Assembly: GCF_022267555.1 (NCBI RefSeq)
Contig: NZ_CP073586.1
Coordinates: forward strand, 3,576,501 to 3,640,500
DNA length: 64,000 nt
Direction: 5' to 3'
Origin: Proteiniphilum propionicum
GTDB taxonomy: Bacteria; Bacteroidota; Bacteroidia; Bacteroidales; Dysgonomonadaceae
This document shows positions 38,757 through 47,835 of this stretch, one piece after another (position 1 is the first letter of the stretch; every line of letters starts with the position of its first letter). Below the pieces are notes generated by a model that was not told the DNA's origin, made no database searches, and saw only the letters and a program-made list of their open reading frames with translations. Made by a program: the position numbers and the translations under genes.

Positions 38757-39929
38757 ATGAATAAGCTATGCACTCTATCTATTGCTTTTGGAGTTTCTTG
38801 TTGCCTATTCGCACAAGAGAAAACCGATTCAGTTTCCATAAAACAACCGGAAACTGAAAAATCACCGGTTTCGTTTGGCGGACAACTCTCCTGTTGGTCG
38901 GTTTTTCAGTTTCCCAATCCTGTTAAAATGCAATTAGGCACACGTTTCGTACCTACATTTATAGGAAATTACGGGAAATTTGATACTGCTGTTTCAGCAA
39001 ATTTACAATCGGAATTTCATCTTTCAGGGACTAAGCACGATTCCACCGTATGTACCCTGAAACCCTACCGTGCCTGGTTGCGCTATTCAGGAAACAATTG
39101 GGAGCTGCGCGGCGGTTTGCAAAATATCAAATTCGGTCCGGGAAAAATGTTCCGCCCGCTAATGTGGTTCGATCGCATAGATGTGCGTGATCCGCTCCAG
39201 CTAACCGATGGAGTTTATGCACTGTTGGGACGGTATTTTTTCCAAAATAACGCCAATATTTGGTTCTGGTCATTAATCGGTAACGACAAACCTAAAGGGT
39301 TTGAATTTCTGGGGTCGGTGCGATGGATTCCCGAAACAGGCGGAAGACTCCAGTTCCCTCTCGGGCGAGGAGAAATAGCTCTTACAACGCATTATCGCAA
39401 AACGGATGTAAAAACAGCTCTTCCGTCAACTGCCGGCAAAACCCGTTTCAACGAAACACGCATAGGTATTGACGGAAAATGGGATGCTGTCGTCGGTCTC
39501 TGGTTTGAGTCGAGCTCCATCATCACACAAAAAAATAATTATAACTTACCTCACCATCAGGATTTTCTGAATATCGGAGCCGATTATACACTTCCCTTTG
39601 GAAACGGATTGGGCATATCGGCCGAATATTTTCGCTACCATATGGGCAACAGTTTTTTTATCAATGGCAAAAGTATTGTAATTGTGGGGGCAATATTTAA
39701 CTATCCGGTTTCAATCCTCGACGACGTATCCGCTATGTTTTTTTACATCGACGAGCAATGTTTATGGTTTAATTACCTTAGTTACAAACGAGCGTATGAC
39801 AACCTTGATATTTATCTGATTGGTTTTTGGAATCCCGAAATCGATCTGATTGCCGCTTCAATGCAAGTCACACAACATAACCTGTTCGCAGGAAAAGGTG
39901 TTCAGTTAATGGTGAATTATACTTTTTAA
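38757..39929 (+). CDS. outer-membrane beta-barrel protein of the transport cassette
   Basis: This 390-residue protein has a signal peptide (MNKLCTLSIAFGVSCCLFAQ), alternating hydrophobic strands rich in aromatic residues, and ends in VQLMVNYTF with the terminal Phe favoured by BAM substrates. No plug or TonB box is seen. The family is not one I can name. Its place 66 nt ahead of an ABC ATPase, two FtsX-like permeases and a LolA-like protein suggests that it is the outer-membrane exit or receiving partner of that system. Confidence 0.65.
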   Translation: MNKLCTLSIAFGVSCCLFAQEKTDSVSIKQPETEKSPVSFGGQLSCWSVFQFPNPVKMQLGTRFVPTFIGNYGKFDTAVSANLQSEFHLSGTKHDSTVCTLKPYRAWLRYSGNNWELRGGLQNIKFGPGKMFRPLMWFDRIDVRDPLQLTDGVYALLGRYFFQNNANIWFWSLIGNDKPKGFEFLGSVRWIPETGGRLQFPLGRGEIALTTHYRKTDVKTALPSTAGKTRFNETRIGIDGKWDAVVGLWFESSSIITQKNNYNLPHHQDFLNIGADYTLPFGNGLGISAEYFRYHMGNSFFINGKSIVIVGAIFNYPVSILDDVSAMFFYIDEQCLWFNYLSYKRAYDNLDIYLIGFWNPEIDLIAASMQVTQHNLFAGKGVQLMVNYTF

Positions 39930-39995
39930 GATATATCAGGCATTCAATGCAACCTGTGACATCAGTATATTATTGAAAATATAAAAAATATTCAT

Positions 39996-40688
39996 ATGGA
40001 AAATATTGTTGAAGTTTCACATCTTGTTAAAAAATATCCGGTCGGGAACAGTTTTTTCACCGCGTTGAACAACATAAACATCGCTTTCAACGAAGGAGAA
40101 TTTGCTGGGTTGGTGGGACCAAGCGGTTCGGGTAAAACCACCCTCCTTAACATTATCGGGACTTTAGACAAATCTACAGAAGGTAGTGTTACAGTCCTCA
40201 ACAAGAGCGTGAATAACCTCACGCAAGTTCAAGCAGCTCAATTACGAAAACATAAAATTGGGTTTATCTTCCAAAGCTATAACTTATTACCCGTATACAC
40301 TGTTTTTGAAAATGTTGAATTTCCTCTCCTTCTCCTCAACTTGTCTGCCGAAGAACGAAAAAAACGAGTGCTGGAAACGATTGAATGGGTAGGTTTAAGC
40401 CAAAAGATAAACTCCCGCCCACCGCAACTTTCGGGAGGCGAGTCGCAGCGTGTCTCTGTTGCCCGCGCCATGGTAAAGCGTCCTCAGCTGGTGCTTGCCG
40501 ATGAACCTACTGCAAATCTGGATACAGAAAACTCGCACCACATTCTAAAAACAATGAAAAAACTTAATGAGGAGCTGAAAACTTGCTTTCTGTTTGCTAC
40601 CCACGACGAAAAAGTAATAAGCTATCTCAAGCGAATTATCCGATTGGAAGACGGGCAGGTTGTAAAAGACGAGAAAGTAATGCAATGA
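39996..40688 (+). CDS. ABC transporter ATPase, LolD/MacB type
   Basis: This 230-residue ATPase has Walker A GPSGSGKTT (about 44-52), Q-loop IFQSYNLLPVYTVFENVEFP, signature LSGGESQRVSVARA, Walker B LVLADEPTANLD and the H-loop ATHDE. It is the LolD/MacB/FtsE class that powers mechanotransmission permeases rather than substrate channels. The stop overlaps the first permease start (ATGA). Confidence 0.9.
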   Translation: MENIVEVSHLVKKYPVGNSFFTALNNINIAFNEGEFAGLVGPSGSGKTTLLNIIGTLDKSTEGSVTVLNKSVNNLTQVQAAQLRKHKIGFIFQSYNLLPVYTVFENVEFPLLLLNLSAEERKKRVLETIEWVGLSQKINSRPPQLSGGESQRVSVARAMVKRPQLVLADEPTANLDTENSHHILKTMKKLNEELKTCFLFATHDEKVISYLKRIIRLEDGQVVKDEKVMQ

Positions 40689-41860
40689 AATTATTCAAAC
40701 TTACCATACGGAACATTTTGGCTAACGGATTGAAAACGTGGCTTACGGTTTTTGTCCTTTCCATCGCTTTTATGCTGATCATATTTATGCAGGGAATGAT
40801 GCAAGGATGGGACCGGCAAGCTATATACGACACAATAAAATGGGAAATAGCAGGCGGACAGTATTGGAGCGCCGCATACGACCCTTACGACCCGTTCACT
40901 CTAGATAGTGCGGCAGCTCTAATTCCCTCGGAATTACAATCTGCGGATAAAAAAGGGCTGTTGGAACCCATATTAATTGCGATCGGTACAATTTTTCCTT
41001 CGGGTCGAAGTATGTCGGTGCTAATAAAAGGTATAAGTCCCGGACAGCAACTGCTGGCACTACCGGCTACTTTACTGGAAAGCCAACCTGACAGCGAAGT
41101 TATTCCGGCCATTATCGGCACAGGAATGGCACGGCAAAGCGGATTGAAAAAAGGCGATGAAGTGATTTTGCGCTGGCGCGATGCAAACGGCACCTTCGAA
41201 GCACAAGACATTCAAATTACAGGTATCTTCAAAACATTTGTTTCTTCTGTGGACAACGGACAGATATGGATCTCAATTGAATCACTCCAGAAAATGTTAT
41301 TGAAACCAGGAAATGCAACAATAATGATAAAATCAAAAAATATAAAAGCAGAACAAATAGACGGGTGGGCCTTTAAAAGTGATGAGGAGCTTACTCAATC
41401 GCTGCGCGAAATGCTTCAAACAAAAAAAGTAGGCCAAAGTATTTTTTACATTATTTTTCTTCTGTTGGGCTTGCTTGCCGTTTTCGACACTCAAACACTT
41501 GGCGTTTTCAGGCGCCAACGCGAAATAGGAACGTTTATCGCCTTAGGGATGACCAAAAAAGAGGTCGTGCACCTTTTTACGATTGAAGGAGCCATCAATG
41601 CCGTATTGGCGATTTTGCTCGGCGCAATATACGGAATTCCGGTGTGTCTGTATTATGCCATCAACGGAATACCAATGCCTTCAGGATCGAGCGATTTCGG
41701 CATAACTATTCCGGATAAGATCTATCCTTTTTTTTCGCTTAACCTCATTATGGTATCTATTGTGTTTATGATAATAATAACAGCATTGGTAAGCTATCTC
41801 CCTGCAAGAAAAATTGCAAGGATGAACCCTGCAGATGCCATTAAAGGAAAAGTTCAATGA
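40685..41860 (+). CDS. FtsX/LolC-type ABC permease 1
   Basis: This 391-residue protein has one N-terminal transmembrane helix (about 15-40), a large periplasmic MacB-PCD-like domain (about 45-250) and three C-terminal helices with the FtsX motif FRRQREIGTFIALGMTKKEV (about 280-300). It starts at ATG 40685, overlapping the ATPase stop. It ends PARKIARMNPADAIKG, the usual FtsX C-terminus. It would transmit ATPase motion to the periplasm. Confidence 0.88.
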   Translation: MKLFKLTIRNILANGLKTWLTVFVLSIAFMLIIFMQGMMQGWDRQAIYDTIKWEIAGGQYWSAAYDPYDPFTLDSAAALIPSELQSADKKGLLEPILIAIGTIFPSGRSMSVLIKGISPGQQLLALPATLLESQPDSEVIPAIIGTGMARQSGLKKGDEVILRWRDANGTFEAQDIQITGIFKTFVSSVDNGQIWISIESLQKMLLKPGNATIMIKSKNIKAEQIDGWAFKSDEELTQSLREMLQTKKVGQSIFYIIFLLLGLLAVFDTQTLGVFRRQREIGTFIALGMTKKEVVHLFTIEGAINAVLAILLGAIYGIPVCLYYAINGIPMPSGSSDFGITIPDKIYPFFSLNLIMVSIVFMIIITALVSYLPARKIARMNPADAIKGKVQ

Positions 41861-43128
41861 TAAAGTTTTTATTGAAAGGGTTATTGCGAGACCCCAACCG
41901 AAGTTTATTCCCGCTTATTGTGGTAGCTTTAGGGGTAATGATTACAGTTTTTATGCAAGCATACGTTGGAGGTGTGATGGGCGAAAGTCTCGAAAAAAAT
42001 GCTGCTTTCAACACTGGTCACTTGTGTGTTGAAACACGTGGTTATTCAGCCAATAAATCACAAATGCCTCTCGACTTTGCATTAATAGACGTAAATATGC
42101 TGAAGACCAGCTTACAACAACAATATCCTCAATGTATTTGGACAGAAAGAATTTTCTTTAGCAGCATACTCGATGTGCCTGACAGTCTTGGGAACACGCT
42201 CGTTCAGGGAAATGTGAAGGGGATGGCATTCAACTTGATAAACTCAAACGAAGAGATTAACCGTATGGAGCTGCATTCACTGTTGAAAAAAGGGCGTTTC
42301 CCCGAAAAACGGGGAGAAACACTGATTAGCGACGAACTGTTCACTAAGATGTGCCTGAATATTAATGATACCATAACGCTCATATCTACAACAATGTATG
42401 GCGAATTGTCAATGTACAACCTCTCGGTTGCCGGCACGTTGCATTTTGGTGTTAATGTACTTGACAAGAGTATGATAATGGTCGATCTGAATGATGCACA
42501 AGAAGCATTGAATATGGAAGATGCGGCAAATCAGATCCTTGGTTTTCTGGGGAACAGCACTTATGATAACCGTAAAGCAGGAAAAATAGTATCGGATTTC
42601 AACAAACGGTACGCACGCCAACCAGGCCAGTTTACTCCTGTGATGTCGAGGTTATCAAATTCAAACATTGCAGGAATGTCTTATACAACTATTAACAATC
42701 TTTCCAATATTATAATTATAGTATTCATATTTGCAATGTCTATAGTTCTATGGAACACCGGATTGATAAGCGGGTTGCGCCGCTATGGCGAGTTTGGGCT
42801 TCGCCTTGCTATTGGAGAAAGCAAGGGGGAGATTTATCGCTCATTGATAATGGAGACCATATTGGTGGGTATTGCCGGATCGGCAGCCGGCACTGCATTA
42901 GGGCTTTTTTTCGCCTGGCTTTTACAAACGTACGGTTTAGATATAACCAATATATCTAAAGGATCGAATTTGATGATTTCCAATATTATCCGTGCAAAAA
43001 TAACACCGGCTACCTTGGTTATCGGTTTTATACCGGGACTCATTTCCACTGTTGTAGGTGCACTACTTGCAGGAGCGGGAATTTACAAACGGCAAACGGC
43101 AAAATTATTCAAGGAATTGGAAAATTAG
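41857..43128 (+). CDS. FtsX/LolE-type ABC permease 2
   Basis: This 423-residue permease has the same plan as its neighbour: an N-terminal helix (LFPLIVVALGVMITVFMQAY), a periplasmic domain, and three C-terminal helices with LRRYGEFGLRLAIGESKGEI. The pair is diverged, so the transporter is probably a LolCE-like heterodimer. ATGA overlap links it to permease 1. Confidence 0.88.
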   Translation: MIKFLLKGLLRDPNRSLFPLIVVALGVMITVFMQAYVGGVMGESLEKNAAFNTGHLCVETRGYSANKSQMPLDFALIDVNMLKTSLQQQYPQCIWTERIFFSSILDVPDSLGNTLVQGNVKGMAFNLINSNEEINRMELHSLLKKGRFPEKRGETLISDELFTKMCLNINDTITLISTTMYGELSMYNLSVAGTLHFGVNVLDKSMIMVDLNDAQEALNMEDAANQILGFLGNSTYDNRKAGKIVSDFNKRYARQPGQFTPVMSRLSNSNIAGMSYTTINNLSNIIIIVFIFAMSIVLWNTGLISGLRRYGEFGLRLAIGESKGEIYRSLIMETILVGIAGSAAGTALGLFFAWLLQTYGLDITNISKGSNLMISNIIRAKITPATLVIGFIPGLISTVVGALLAGAGIYKRQTAKLFKELEN

Positions 43129-43162
43129 ACAGGAAGATATTACATTTAGACAATAAAATAAC

Positions 43163-43897
43163 ATGCGAACGCACTCTCTGTTGTTTATGCTTATGCTTAC
43201 TATGGCAGTAAATTCACAAACACCCGATGCTAATACAATATTAGACAAGGTTGATGAAAACATGTCTGCCCAAACACAGATAATGACTGCTACGATGGAG
43301 ATATATTCCGCTCGAGCAACCCGAACCATGGAAATGAAAATATGGACGGAAGGCGACAGAAAATCATTCACCGAATATCTCGCACCAGCTCGTGAAAAAG
43401 GCACGAAGATGCTCAAACTTGACAAGCAGCTTTGGGTATATTCACCTACAACTGACCGCACCATTCAAATTTCTGGGCACATGCTGCGCCAATCGGTTAT
43501 GGGAAGTGATTTAAGCTACGAAGATATGATGACCGACAAGAGACTGATTGACCAATACAAAGCTGAGGTTACGGGTGAACAGACCATTGACGGGCGGGAA
43601 TGCTGGGAGCTCACTCTGACTGCAATCGTCTCTGATATCAACTACCATTCGCAAAAAATATGGGTAGACAAAGAACGTTTTGTAATGCTACAGGCACAAT
43701 TATTTGCAAAGAGTGGCAAGCAGCTTAAAGAAATCACCTTTTCCAAGGTTCAAAAAATTGGAGGCCGATGGTTCCCGATGTCATTTCTCTATAGAGATGT
43801 TCTTAAAAACGGCAAAGGTACACGAGTGAATATTACAAAAATACTGTTTAATGAAACTATCCCGGATAATATATTTAACAAATCAAGTTTACGATAA
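43163..43897 (+). CDS. LolA-like periplasmic outer-membrane lipoprotein-sorting protein
   Basis: This 244-residue protein has a signal peptide (about 1-18) and an incomplete beta-barrel fold like LolA/LolB (family of outer membrane lipoprotein-sorting proteins). ILDKVDENMSAQTQIMTATM, LKLDKQLWVYSPTTDRTIQI and QKIGGRWFPMSF are typical. It would carry a lipid or lipoprotein from the ABC permeases to the outer membrane. It lies 34 nt after permease 2. Confidence 0.8.
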   Translation: MRTHSLLFMLMLTMAVNSQTPDANTILDKVDENMSAQTQIMTATMEIYSARATRTMEMKIWTEGDRKSFTEYLAPAREKGTKMLKLDKQLWVYSPTTDRTIQISGHMLRQSVMGSDLSYEDMMTDKRLIDQYKAEVTGEQTIDGRECWELTLTAIVSDINYHSQKIWVDKERFVMLQAQLFAKSGKQLKEITFSKVQKIGGRWFPMSFLYRDVLKNGKGTRVNITKILFNETIPDNIFNKSSLR

Positions 43898-44105
43898 ACA
43901 TTAATTTGAAATAATATTTTCATAACGAAAAATTTTCATTTATCTGAATAAATATATTTATCTTTACAATTAGTTTTGATCTCATTGAAAATGTCTGGAA
44001 TCAGAGTTTTAGATAAATAGCTTACCGGTATTTTAAAACTGTTTTATAAAAAAGTGACTTTTTCGGGTGGGTTCAATTTTTATAACCGGAAAAAACCACT
44101 CAGTT

Positions 44106-44387
44106 ATGATATGCATACGTATATGCGTTGGAAGTTCTTGCCATATTAAAGGCTCTTATGATGTAATTACAAAAGCGAAAGAACTCCTTAAAAAATATAA
44201 TGCAGAAGACTTTATAGAGCTGCAAGCCTGTTTTTGCCTCGGCTCATGTTCCAAAGGAGTTTCAGTGGAGGTAATAAAAGAGCCAAGAATTGAAAAAACG
44301 GGAGAAAATTTTTTTTTGCACAATGTAAATTCAAAAAATTTCGAAGCGCTCTTCGTTAATGAAATTTATCCAGCAATATCTATTTAA
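44106..44387 (+). CDS. thioredoxin-like [2Fe-2S] ferredoxin (NuoE-like)
   Basis: This 93-residue protein has the [2Fe-2S] thioredoxin-like fold with ICVGSSCHIKGS (CX4C) and ACFCLGSCSKG (CX3C), as in NuoE/HndA C-terminal domains. It has no N-terminal NuoE helical domain. I chose ATG 44106 rather than a GTG 13 codons earlier. It is 13 nt ahead of the hydrogenase-like gene and probably feeds electrons to or from it. Confidence 0.85.
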   Translation: MICIRICVGSSCHIKGSYDVITKAKELLKKYNAEDFIELQACFCLGSCSKGVSVEVIKEPRIEKTGENFFLHNVNSKNFEALFVNEIYPAISI

Positions 44388-44400
44388 ATCAGAAAACTCT

Positions 44401-46110
44401 ATGTTTGAATATCTTGAATTTAAGGATGCAAAATGCAAGGATTGTTATTTATGTTTGCGTGAATGTCCCGTGAAAGCTATAGATATCATTAATCATCAGG
44501 CAAAAATAATAAAAGACAGGTGTATTTTATGCGGAAAGTGTACGCTAGTGTGTCCGCAGAACGCTAAAATTGTACATAGCGAAAGAGATAAAGTAGAGAT
44601 TTTATTAAGGACCAATTCTAAAGTCATAGCTAGCGTAGCTCCTTCATTTGTTTCAAATTTTGATGTGACTGATTTTGAGCCGTTTCGTATAGCATTGTGT
44701 AAACTTGGATTTTGCGATGCCCATGAAACTGCAATAGGGGCAGAAGCCGTAATAAAAGAATATGAAAAATTGATGGAATCGGGCAAGTTTATAAATTTTA
44801 TTTCTTCTGCTTGCCCTGCCGCCTGCAGTATGATACAGATGTATTACCCAAAAGCATTAAAATATTTAGCACCTGTTGATTCTCCCATGGTTGCCCATGC
44901 CAAAATGCTAAAAATGGCCATACCTGGCGCAAGTATTGTTTTCATTGGCCCTTGCATAGCAAAAAAACGTGAGGCCAGGGAGAGCGGTTTTATTGACGGA
45001 GTACTCACATTTGAAGATATCGATGTTATGTTTAAAGAGAATAACATTGTTCCGAAAGAGATATCTCATTTTGAATTTAACGAATCCGCCGACAATCATA
45101 TTAATTTATCAAAATCCTTCCCGGTAAGTCAGGGAATCATCAAATCTTTTGAATCCCTACCCGAAGGTTTCGAATATATTTCGGTAGATGGAGCCGATAG
45201 ATGTGTACAGGTTTTGGAGAATATTGAAACCCTTTCGGGTGTTTTTCTGGAGTTGAGTACCTGTCAGAATTCCTGTGTAAACGGTCCATGTATTCTTAAA
45301 AGTAAAGGAGGGAGCATAAAAGCCACGCTGGAAGTAAAAAAATATGTTCAGAAAGAAAAAGAAAAGATTAATTCATCTACCACTAACGATAATCAGAATA
45401 CAGAGAATATCAGTTTTTTTCAAAATTATCCACGCATAAGGGACAAGAGTAAGATTGGAACAGAGGAAGAAATTAAAACTATTCTTGCCAAAACAGGGAA
45501 GTTCGGTCCTGAAGACGAGTTAAATTGTGGTTCTTGCGGATACAAATCTTGCCGGGATAAAGCGTGGGCAGTTCTTAATGGCTACGCCGAAATAGAAATT
45601 TGCTTGCCATATATGAGAAAGCGGGCAGAATCTATGTCGTACGAAATCATTCATAACACTGCCGATGGAGTAGTAGTATTAGATGATTCCATGCATATTT
45701 TGGAAATCAACAAAAAGGCAAAAGAGATGTTTGGCATTGAAGAAGAATCTCTAAAAGGCCGGTTGGCCGTTGATTTCTTCAATACAGCAGATTTCATGAA
45801 TGCATACAGGGAAAATAAAAATGTAGAGATATTAAAAGATTTTATCCCCAAAACCCAATTATATGTAGATATTTCTATTAATATCTTAAAAGAACACCGA
45901 GCTCTTTTTGCCATGATGAGAGATGTTACCGCTAAAGTGGAATACGATGATAAGCTTACAAAAATGAAGTTAGAAACATTTGAAACAACCGATGCCGTAA
46001 TTCGCAAACAGATGCGTGTGGCACAGGAAATTGCATCGCTACTGGGAGAAACAACAGCGGAAACAAAAGTAGCATTATTAAAATTGAAAGATATTTATAA
46101 GAAAGAATAA
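44401..46110 (+). CDS. PAS-containing [FeFe] hydrogenase-like sensor (HsfB type)
   Basis: This 569-residue protein has a two-[4Fe-4S] ferredoxin domain (C12, C15, C18, C22; C41, C44, C47, C51), the H-cluster domain (about 70-340), a further Fe-S domain (CGSCGYKSCRDKA and CLPYMRKRA, about 375-415) and a PAS domain (about 415-520). The H-cluster cysteines are C138 (SSACPAAC), C185 (IGPCIAKKRE), C288 and C292 (LSTCQNSC). The cysteine used for proton transfer in catalytic enzymes is Ala137, and the third motif ends NGPC rather than GGG. These changes and the PAS domain fit the sensory subclass. The ATG at 44401 avoids overlap with the gene before. Confidence 0.87.
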   Translation: MFEYLEFKDAKCKDCYLCLRECPVKAIDIINHQAKIIKDRCILCGKCTLVCPQNAKIVHSERDKVEILLRTNSKVIASVAPSFVSNFDVTDFEPFRIALCKLGFCDAHETAIGAEAVIKEYEKLMESGKFINFISSACPAACSMIQMYYPKALKYLAPVDSPMVAHAKMLKMAIPGASIVFIGPCIAKKREARESGFIDGVLTFEDIDVMFKENNIVPKEISHFEFNESADNHINLSKSFPVSQGIIKSFESLPEGFEYISVDGADRCVQVLENIETLSGVFLELSTCQNSCVNGPCILKSKGGSIKATLEVKKYVQKEKEKINSSTTNDNQNTENISFFQNYPRIRDKSKIGTEEEIKTILAKTGKFGPEDELNCGSCGYKSCRDKAWAVLNGYAEIEICLPYMRKRAESMSYEIIHNTADGVVVLDDSMHILEINKKAKEMFGIEEESLKGRLAVDFFNTADFMNAYRENKNVEILKDFIPKTQLYVDISINILKEHRALFAMMRDVTAKVEYDDKLTKMKLETFETTDAVIRKQMRVAQEIASLLGETTAETKVALLKLKDIYKKE

Positions 46111-46118
46111 AATTTCCT

Positions 46119-47279
46119 ATGTGTTTTTATCTTGAAACAGGTTACACATCTCTTAATAAAACAGGAGAAGAGCTGTGTGGCGACAAAGTAGAGTCGGTTC
46201 AGAAAGATGGTTTTACCACAGTTGTCCTCGCTGACGGCCTGGGTAGCGGGGTAAAGGCAAATATTCTGGCAACACTTACTTCGAAAATTCTATGCTGCAT
46301 GATTTCCAACAATATATCCATAGAAGAAAGCATAGAAACCATTATTCAATCACTCCCTACATGCAAGGTGAGAGGAATTGCATACTCCACCTTTTCCGTT
46401 ATCCATGTAAACCAATCAGGGGAGGGCTTCCTGATGGAATTCGACAATCCGCAAGTTATTTATTATCATAATAAACGATGTGAGGATTTGAAGCGGAATG
46501 AATATATTATTTGCGACAAAAAGGTTTACAAAAGCGAATTACACATGGTAGAAGACGATATGGCAATTATGATGTCCGATGGTGTACTGCATGCGGGCGT
46601 GGGAAAAATATTGAATTTCGGTTGGGGACGTAGCGATATTATCAAATACATTAACCGAATTGTTGACTCCCCGATGTCGGCCCGTTGCGTCGCATGTAAT
46701 ATTGCTGCAGCTTGTAACGATCTTTATCTTGACAAACCTGGCGATGATACCACCGTAGCAGTAGTAAAAGCTAGAAAAAGGAAGCGGGTTAACCTAATGG
46801 TGGGACCACCGGTAGACAAAGAGAAGGATGATGCTTGTGTAGCCATGTTTCTCTCGAAAGAGGGTAAAAAAGTAGTTTGCGGTGGCACCAGCTCCCAAAT
46901 AGTTGCGCGATATTTAAATAAACCGTTAAGGACAAGTTGTGAATTTCACGACAAAGATGTTCCACCTATCGGATATATTGAAGGAATAGATTTAACAACA
47001 GAAGGAGTACTCACATTACGCCGTTTACTCGATTTGTCAGCAAAATATTTATCAGTAAACGATTTAACACCTAAGCACAGTAATAAGAAGGATGGTGCTT
47101 CACTCTTGGGCAACATTCTTTTTGAAGAAGCTACTGATGTGGAATTTTTCGTTGGTCAGAGTATTAACCAAGCTCATCAAGGACAACCTATTGATTTAAC
47201 CATGAAGTTGAAACTAGTTGAAACATTATCTGAAAATCTCAAAAAAATGGGTAAACAGGTTATCGTGAATTACTACTAA
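46119..47279 (+). CDS. SpoIIE/PP2C-type serine phosphatase linked to the hydrogenase sensor
   Basis: This 386-residue cytoplasmic protein has a PP2C-like fold in the first 225 residues with metal-binding aspartates in VVLADGLGSG, MMSDGV and KPGDDTTVAVV. The last 160 residues form an additional domain (VNLMVGPPVDKEKDDA, VVCGGTSSQIVARYL) of unknown role. It starts 8 nt after the hydrogenase-like gene. In group C [FeFe] hydrogenase loci such phosphatases are frequent neighbours, so it probably turns the redox or H2 signal into protein dephosphorylation. Confidence 0.82.
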   Translation: MCFYLETGYTSLNKTGEELCGDKVESVQKDGFTTVVLADGLGSGVKANILATLTSKILCCMISNNISIEESIETIIQSLPTCKVRGIAYSTFSVIHVNQSGEGFLMEFDNPQVIYYHNKRCEDLKRNEYIICDKKVYKSELHMVEDDMAIMMSDGVLHAGVGKILNFGWGRSDIIKYINRIVDSPMSARCVACNIAAACNDLYLDKPGDDTTVAVVKARKRKRVNLMVGPPVDKEKDDACVAMFLSKEGKKVVCGGTSSQIVARYLNKPLRTSCEFHDKDVPPIGYIEGIDLTTEGVLTLRRLLDLSAKYLSVNDLTPKHSNKKDGASLLGNILFEEATDVEFFVGQSINQAHQGQPIDLTMKLKLVETLSENLKKMGKQVIVNYY

Positions 47280-47794
47280 TTTCTTATAAATCTGCAATAT
47301 ATTTTGTTCAGTGCTATTTAATACTCCCTATTCCATGTACCGATCAAGCGGAGTTTTGACTAAAATATTTCTCTCAATTTTTTATGCTTTCGTGCTTCTG
47401 CATATACAATTGTAGAGACCTTTTGTGATATGGAGAAAGTTTTCTGTAACAACGATAATTAATCCAAGTGTAATCAGTAACTTCGCATATTTCAACATTT
47501 TTCTCATACTTTAAATAGAAATTCATTAACTGAGAGTTATTGTGGTGAATGTATATCATCAACACTTCGGCAATTTATTAAAACGATTCTTATAATTCGC
47601 TGAATTTCAGCAGAGTATGGTACTTTTAAGGATCAAGCGTAACTTATTGACTATCTTTATTATAAATGAAGATTTAACGAGGCATTATATCATACAAGAT
47701 GGCAATTAAACTTTATATGCTTAACCCTGTGTCCCGGCAAATTTTGTAATACCATTATTCTCTGAACTTCACACATCTTTTTCAAATATTTCCT
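47280..47794. other. AT-rich spacer without a recognised gene
   Basis: A minus-strand frame of 63 codons (47374-47565) is open but has no signal, motif or promoter that I can recognise. The loose third copy of the dispersed repeat core lies at 47589-47609. Otherwise nothing is seen. Confidence 0.5.
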
Positions 47795-47802
47795 TAACTT
47801 TG
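47795..47802 (+). promoter_or_regulatory. -7 element ahead of the HerA-like ATPase gene
   Basis: TAACTTTG matches TAnnTTTG; start of transcription near 47809 would precede the ATG at 47836 by about 27 nt. The -33 region is only T-rich. Confidence 0.5.
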
Positions 47803-47835
47803 TGTCCATCATACCTACTAAAACTTTACAAACCT

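Noticed and set aside
47374-47565. Minus-strand 63-codon frame in the spacer after the phosphatase gene
   Set aside because: No recognisable motif, no promoter and no neighbours on that strand. It may be debris but cannot be supported as a gene.
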